The position numbers and the translations under genes were made by a program. From assembly GCF_039541955.1 (NCBI RefSeq), contig NZ_BAABHF010000022.1, positions 124,001-188,000 of the forward strand: DNA of 64,000 bases, in the 5' to 3' direction. Position 1 is the first letter of the stretch. Each line of letters opens with the position of its first letter. The stretch comes from Actinoallomurus oryzae (GTDB lineage: Bacteria; Actinomycetota; Actinomycetes; Streptosporangiales; Streptosporangiaceae). Positions 61,301-64,000 of the stretch are shown in pieces. The notes beneath the pieces are model-generated. The model searched no databases and was not told where the DNA came from. It worked only from the letters and a program-made list of their open reading frames with translations.

Positions 61301-64000
61301 ATGGTCCTGGCGAGGCCGGACAGGTCACGAAGCTCCGCCCCGTGCCCCGCGAGGATGTACACGCGGCCGCGGTCACCGATCGGCACCTCCACCGGAGCGC
61401 TGACCTCCCGGCCCGGACTCCCCGACCAGGAACGGAACTCCGCGCCCTGCAGATCTCCGTAGAACGGCGACCGCAGGCGCCAGTCCGCGTCGTTGAAGAA
61501 CGCCCGTCCGACGACGCGCCCCTCCGGCGAGCGGATGTCGTGCCAGCGGGGCGGATCCTGCGCGGTCTCGTCCGCGAAAGAACGCGCCGAGGAGCCGGCG
61601 GCCGTGAAGGTCACGCCGCGGCGAACGGGCCCGGCGCCGGCCGTCCCGGCGTCGTTGGCGTACTCCGGATCCGGGTACCGGCGTTCCGAGTGCCGGCCCA
61701 GCTCCCTGATCAGCAGACCGGCGCGTTCGATCAGGCCGGCGAGGTGAGCCGCCGCACGCTCGGCCGAGCCCCGCTCGATGACCAGAGCCTCCCGGATGGC
61801 CTGGATCGCGCGACGTACGGCACGTGCGTACTCACGGGACGAGTTCTCGATGAAGTCGCTCAGCGCCACGACGGCATCGGCCTGGAGGTTCGACGTCACG
61901 TTCTCCCGGAAGATGGGATCGCGGACCACGTCCGGGGCGTGCCGCGCCACCGAGCCGAGGAAGTCGGTCACGTCCGTGGCCAGGTCGTCGGCGGGCGGAC
62001 GGTAGGCGCTGACCGTGTCCACGGCCTGAGTCAGCCTCCGGTTGAACTCCCGGCCCTCCACGGTGCCGTTGTTGTGCGCCACCCGCTCGGCCTGCGCGTG
62101 CATGAGCCGCGCGAGCTCGGCGAACTCCTCGGCCGTCTCCTCCGATCTGCGCAGGCTCTGCCGCTGCGGGCCGATGTCACGGATCTCGGTGACGATCCGC
62201 CCGCGGTCGAGCCGGCGCATGTTGGTCCGGACGTTCATCGCGGCGTTCTGGTCCACGTAGACCCTGGGCCGCCCGGTGGGCAGCAGCATGTTGTCGACAT
62301 AGTCGCCGAGGGTCATGCTCTCGTTCCTCAGCGGGTACTCGAACAGGGGCAGCGGGTCCCGGCCGAACTTGCGCCAGCGCCGGTGGCGGTCCGGGTGCCG
62401 CTCGTAGGTCCTGATCGCCCGGGCGAGCCGCTGCCGCAGATCCGCGCGCAGCATCGCCCGGATCTCCTCATGGTGGCCTTCCAGAAAGCCGCGGACCTCC
62501 GCCGGCATGGACTCGCGGACGGCGGCGAACGAGGTGCGCAGCGTCCCGTGGATGAGGTTCTTCGCCAGGTGTTCGTCGCCGCGGACGAACACGCGGGCGG
62601 CGGCGTACGTGTGCGTGTTCATGAGCGTCATCGAGGTGCGCACGTCGGCGACGCCCGGCACGTACTCCATCGCCGGACCGGCGAACCGGCCGACGCGCCG
62701 GCCCAGCCGCTCGTCCAGGTACGTCAGCACCACGTCGTCGCCGAACCGCAGCCCGTCCCGGAAGTATCGCCTGACGTCGTCGGCCTCGGCGTACCGCTCG
62801 ACGGCTCGCAGGAAGGCCACCGTGAACGCCGTCGGCGTGCCCTCACTGAGGTGCGTGTACACCGAGTCGTCGAAGCCGGGCGGCAGGAGGACCGAAAGCT
62901 CGTCGGCGTCGGGGCCGTACTCGTAGTTGGGATCGTCGCCGAACAGGTCCCGCAGCGAGGTGCCGCGGAAGCCGGGCCCGGCCTCGCCGTCGCGGAGCCG
63001 CACCGCGTTGTTCAGGCGCCTCTTCACGTCGCGGATCCCGGCCCGCACCACCGCCGGGTCGTAGTAGTGCTCCTCCCCGGTCCGCAGGACCCGCTCCGGC
63101 CTGCTGACGACCTCGACGATGTTGACGGACTTACGCTTGACCTTTCCGCGCCGCGACGCCACGGCCGCCCGTTTCGTCGCGAAGTACCGGCCGCCGGCGA
63201 CCCAGACGTGCGTCGTGTCGGTCTCCACGACCACGCCGGTCGCACGGTTGAAGACGAGGGTCTCCTCGCTTCCCTGGAACGTGGTCCGGCCGTGACCGTG
63301 GACGATGTGCATCATCTCGTGCTCGCGCCCCTGCGCGGCGAAGCCGAGCTCCTCCGGCGCGAGCCGCAGCGCGTCCACGTTGTACGGCGCCGCGGGAAGG
63401 GAGTCCGGCACCACCGCGCGGCCGGTCGCGTCCACGAGGATGACGCGCGCGTCCCCGCCCGGTATCGGCGCGCCGTCCTCGGCGGCGTACACCCGCGATC
63501 CGGGCCCGGCCTGCGTCTCCAGCCACAGCAGGTGGCCGCCCTCGTTCCGCAGCGCGAACGCGTGGCCCGGGCCGTACTGCGTCGACACCAGCAGGAACGC
63601 CGTCGTGCCCGGCCCCAGGCGCCTCACCAGGGGTGCGACGCTCTCCGGCGGTCCGTGCAGCGGACGCCAGTCCCCGCCCAGGGCCGCGGCCAGCGCCCGC
63701 TCCGGCCGCCTGTCCCCGACCGTGAGGTCGTCGCGGGACACCGCCGGGCCGCCGTACAGCTCGCGCCGCACCGCCTCCAGCCGGTAGACGCAGTCCTCCG
63801 ACGTCCCGTCGTACGGCGGCAGCACCTCGGCCAGCCGCCTCTCGAGCGCGACGGCCGTGATGATCTGGTCGCCGACCGCACGGTCGCCGCCGAGGCCCAC
63901 CGCGTCCGCGGCCCGCCGCAGATCCACCATCGACAGGTGCGCCGGGTTCGCCTCCTCGGGCAGGAGGTCGCTCATCAGGCCGGCCTTGAGCGCCTTGAGG
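55369..64000 (-). CDS. Giant multidomain protein with papain-fold deamidase-like and caspase-like signatures (5' truncated by window)
   Basis: At least 2868 residues; the frame continues past the window edge upstream of ATG 63975, so numbering from that ATG is provisional. Residues about 55-190 resemble papain-fold glutamine deamidases: Cys62 (SEDCVYRLEA), His138 (GPGHAFAL) and a WLETQ acid/Gln pair at 153-155. A helical region follows. Residues about 840-930 carry a caspase-like dyad, His878 (LAGHGAEL) and Cys909 (LLLRCTDE), as in proteins annotated 'lonely Cys'. The last 1500 residues are several divergent beta modules with glycine-rich strands and [YF]RHR-[FL]-x-[FL] strands. No membrane helix is evident. 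Such giants occur in actinomycete polymorphic-toxin and T7SS loci; its activity is inferred. Confidence 0.7.
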   Translation of the reverse strand, partial: LKALKAGLMSDLLPEEANPAHLSMVDLRRAADAVGLGGDRAVGDQIITAVALERRLAEVLPPYDGTSEDCVYRLEAVRRELYGGPAVSRDDLTVGDRRPERALAAALGGDWRPLHGPPESVAPLVRRLGPGTTAFLLVSTQYGPGHAFALRNEGGHLLWLETQAGPGSRVYAAEDGAPIPGGDARVILVDATGRAVVPDSLPAAPYNVDALRLAPEELGFAAQGREHEMMHIVHGHGRTTFQGSEETLVFNRATGVVVETDTTHVWVAGGRYFATKRAAVASRRGKVKRKSVNIVEVVSRPERVLRTGEEHYYDPAVVRAGIRDVKRRLNNAVRLRDGEAGPGFRGTSLRDLFGDDPNYEYGPDADELSVLLPPGFDDSVYTHLSEGTPTAFTVAFLRAVERYAEADDVRRYFRDGLRFGDDVVLTYLDERLGRRVGRFAGPAMEYVPGVADVRTSMTLMNTHTYAAARVFVRGDEHLAKNLIHGTLRTSFAAVRESMPAEVRGFLEGHHEEIRAMLRADLRQRLARAIRTYERHPDRHRRWRKFGRDPLPLFEYPLRNESMTLGDYVDNMLLPTGRPRVYVDQNAAMNVRTNMRRLDRGRIVTEIRDIGPQRQSLRRSEETAEEFAELARLMHAQAERVAHNNGTVEGREFNRRLTQAVDTVSAYRPPADDLATDVTDFLGSVARHAPDVVRDPIFRENVTSNLQADAVVALSDFIENSSREYARAVRRAIQAIREALVIERGSAERAAAHLAGLIERAGLLIRELGRHSERRYPDPEYANDAGTAGAGPVRRGVTFTAAGSSARSFADETAQDPPRWHDIRSPEGRVVGRAFFNDADWRLRSPFYGDLQGAEFRSWSGSPGREVSAPVEVPIGDRGRVYILAGHGAELRDLSGLARTMAQEIVRQGFTTLLLLRCTDETPALESAELRDVARDFELTIVEGTGAVAPTPGDINLLPDGSGRATGVRVHGSDGTTSRYDAAGGHTEPEPAGGDTAERSLDPSSFDYRMLMHEAKKELRRLTPGTRPVSLTPETLVRIHDDLPANLAGQPLRLRGLAIARILARERSAKPAVTTGARDGGETGRPSAPPGSEPDEVSAEPPALRILPGEDETFGEALARALNANSSLLPEHDSAESAVDRFFAGLTEEDLPASVPLADEAAQARVEEFERAGVRLTAGQRAQAVLQNGRLTVASLDLDRVQRFRLAMETEPATSEARAAMTAALDAAARRLGMRVVLGEAPPAGGERPVLPGPELRNGSATLAVTAKKHVRWADEKGGVLTTAHDPEAMDPPEPEPVEGREPERAVRRGPWYLDFDALGEASVRGVDPWTEEDVRLWAHHVASGSRLPGDGPELSSGIQRGLREMLRTGDAAGWDRLFQRGHLFTAGGRLVWLRPVPRDVRVGTQQPSGGVREYDVSFASLAAGGRKAREVSAGFDGTLLTFFSLGLRTASALIPGLPSLGMSSADKREEEWEVQVIAGRKLFVGGYARFRGGMAVRVFVDGRERPNDVVLPARFDLDLPDELTTPGAPRPETTVRTVGGGRTGRRPSQSAESLTAVDLIPVAAELQRSLLGAGLSAESVLKAMGEVMEHLTEKSARNRSRLVLGTGVPTKKVRVSAGRLKSFEGHFKIRADIETLQYFGDSEVSVREDTGSGLTDKPGRGKDSGTSLGFGFNAAGLTAPEHHDDAGKGFVHGPGLTLGFSRAAGHGMAEQALGHTVLNRKMTQARYRSGLRVNVEIRSTTHDIPDVSTVVESEVGVPKIEAADFERRLTGSAQDASAQVRVYALLREPRGVVPEEAYRRPARLDRAMPVDAAHGESLALASRRGLGFGTGATLPGAELVHEQLRAVMLRRHDTLSKGVKADWSAADLQLAAWYSRPALEADLSTTMAGIERTVHVGGRDYRLAARAYLMERLDRAGDPYSLTVNLRALAAASANGHRATELGIRLGAGLGARVTAFAWLRIAIGAAGVAGGYSYSPKHQLTGGAKSYRRTETTGQVHEHPYNVIYELSVRSPGGQADVWWIDRRGDVTARVVLPQEHRLAIPPTPEQIAAARQTSESWRWPHGTGVAFTRGVSGLFPAFFVLPELWRLAARMYAEANGLPDAWLEDSGGWPEAIKNATRPSGLAAHFASLTSRTGRYVALPRGKDGRKQALRIRLRGYRVRYLYASDGVEIEQYAQGNAAFKDESEHKWEAGPTFSAGPQFRLGGEAEDPHSLSPEDGGWSDHSPGSENNTGPGGRIQLTGHAEARWEWKREHGREKGPVDITRATYGGRTHTYRMDPVFEVTLVRWKGKSISWRSRYLRATDALDVVIPERRIFDLGLTAPGVMAPVPRPPTRHVPPGLLPGMSYPETMDAAGVLPRIEAWLRGEGVLRPAPPQERPNLLTRELEAAYSSDALRNQFTALTGSGVVRWIPLPRAFGAVRYVFVRVTARIAAADEQLPRPEVKLTLRGEGQQKTTATKSSGFGYGAGADLRTRAGTEGHEGDHGGIEASGGFHRSSARGAEKTEKTLEIYRAGTREGSQEYRHRLAFRIELGLSGELPEVLNVPVRGTRLAFVGLGRLTHSRWPGRLWYAHGIFLRHHVHEPGPGGVTGRVRLLVPDHIALLDAPPGGFEPVLGANPAWDGRPLWNGHDPEAVATLIENLHPWGVPFADAVERWAGLPSSPFGRPKDLNAPRAWHVPGLDFSTWAGLRYLHYTAQNIIRPDIKDVLRNTYEVPVGGRKTIVGAEIVAAEVIGPLEGTDFKGRNYTQESEADKDTSEHSGGFHLSLGPEAGGEMGAARSLGIGGFEYARERAEELSGELGGTDERNREATRRYRHYRFTLDLVMSGHHGILRVRAPYGLYGMIPLEKNPTGGYRLIGGLEESLPGLFGRPRRHNVR

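Overview
This 64-kb window is very GC-rich chromosomal DNA with frequent GTG and TTG starts and G/C-biased third codon positions. It carries typical actinomycete families: XRE/DUF5753, a SARP/BTAD regulator, ROK and DUF5937 regulators, LtrA, a DrrA/DrrB-type exporter, and a protein matching the 'type VII secretion system-associated' family. I infer a filamentous or soil actinobacterium, plausibly near Streptosporangiales; the genus cannot be read from the sequence. No rRNA, canonical tRNA, CRISPR array or prophage was seen. The only recognisable transposon is one IS200/IS605-type element carrying TnpB alone.

Layout. 1-16.9 kb holds metabolic and regulatory genes: a phosphotriesterase-like fragment, GntR plus TauE/SafE, a secreted carboxylesterase, a ROK regulator split by a one-base frameshift and divergent from a P450, an MFS exporter, a tRNA-shaped element before an XRE/DUF5753 regulator, a YceI protein beside an MFS carrying extra C-terminal domains (both with carboxypeptidase-regulatory-like domains), TetR, a DUF5937-type regulator and a ClC channel. 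17-28.5 kb is an envelope/secreted-protein island: two proteins sharing an N-terminal Cys/His finger, an NlpC/P60 hydrolase, and divergently a Cys-rich membrane protein directly abutting a 1822-residue Cys-rich protein with 66-bp tandem repeats. 28.5-33.6 kb holds an MFS, LtrA, the TnpB element and an unknown protein. 33.6-42.1 kb holds a Tat-exported GH43-like enzyme followed by a six-gene operon (ROK, ABC permease, ATPase, lipoprotein, two formylglycine-type sulfatases) in which all five junctions overlap. 42.1-48.9 kb holds a DrrAB exporter, an AAA/HTH regulator and a divergent SARP regulator.

48.9-64 kb is the most unusual part. Five minus-strand genes encode, in transcription order, a giant protein (at least 2868 residues, running off the window) with papain-fold-deamidase-like and caspase-like signatures, a T7SS-associated protein, a protein ending in an ADP-ribosyltransferase-like domain, and two paralogous single-pass membrane proteins that share one scaffold but end in different lectin folds (bulb-type and ricin-type). 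I infer a polymorphic-toxin or T7SS-linked surface locus. All functional statements rest on motif reading, not on database searches.
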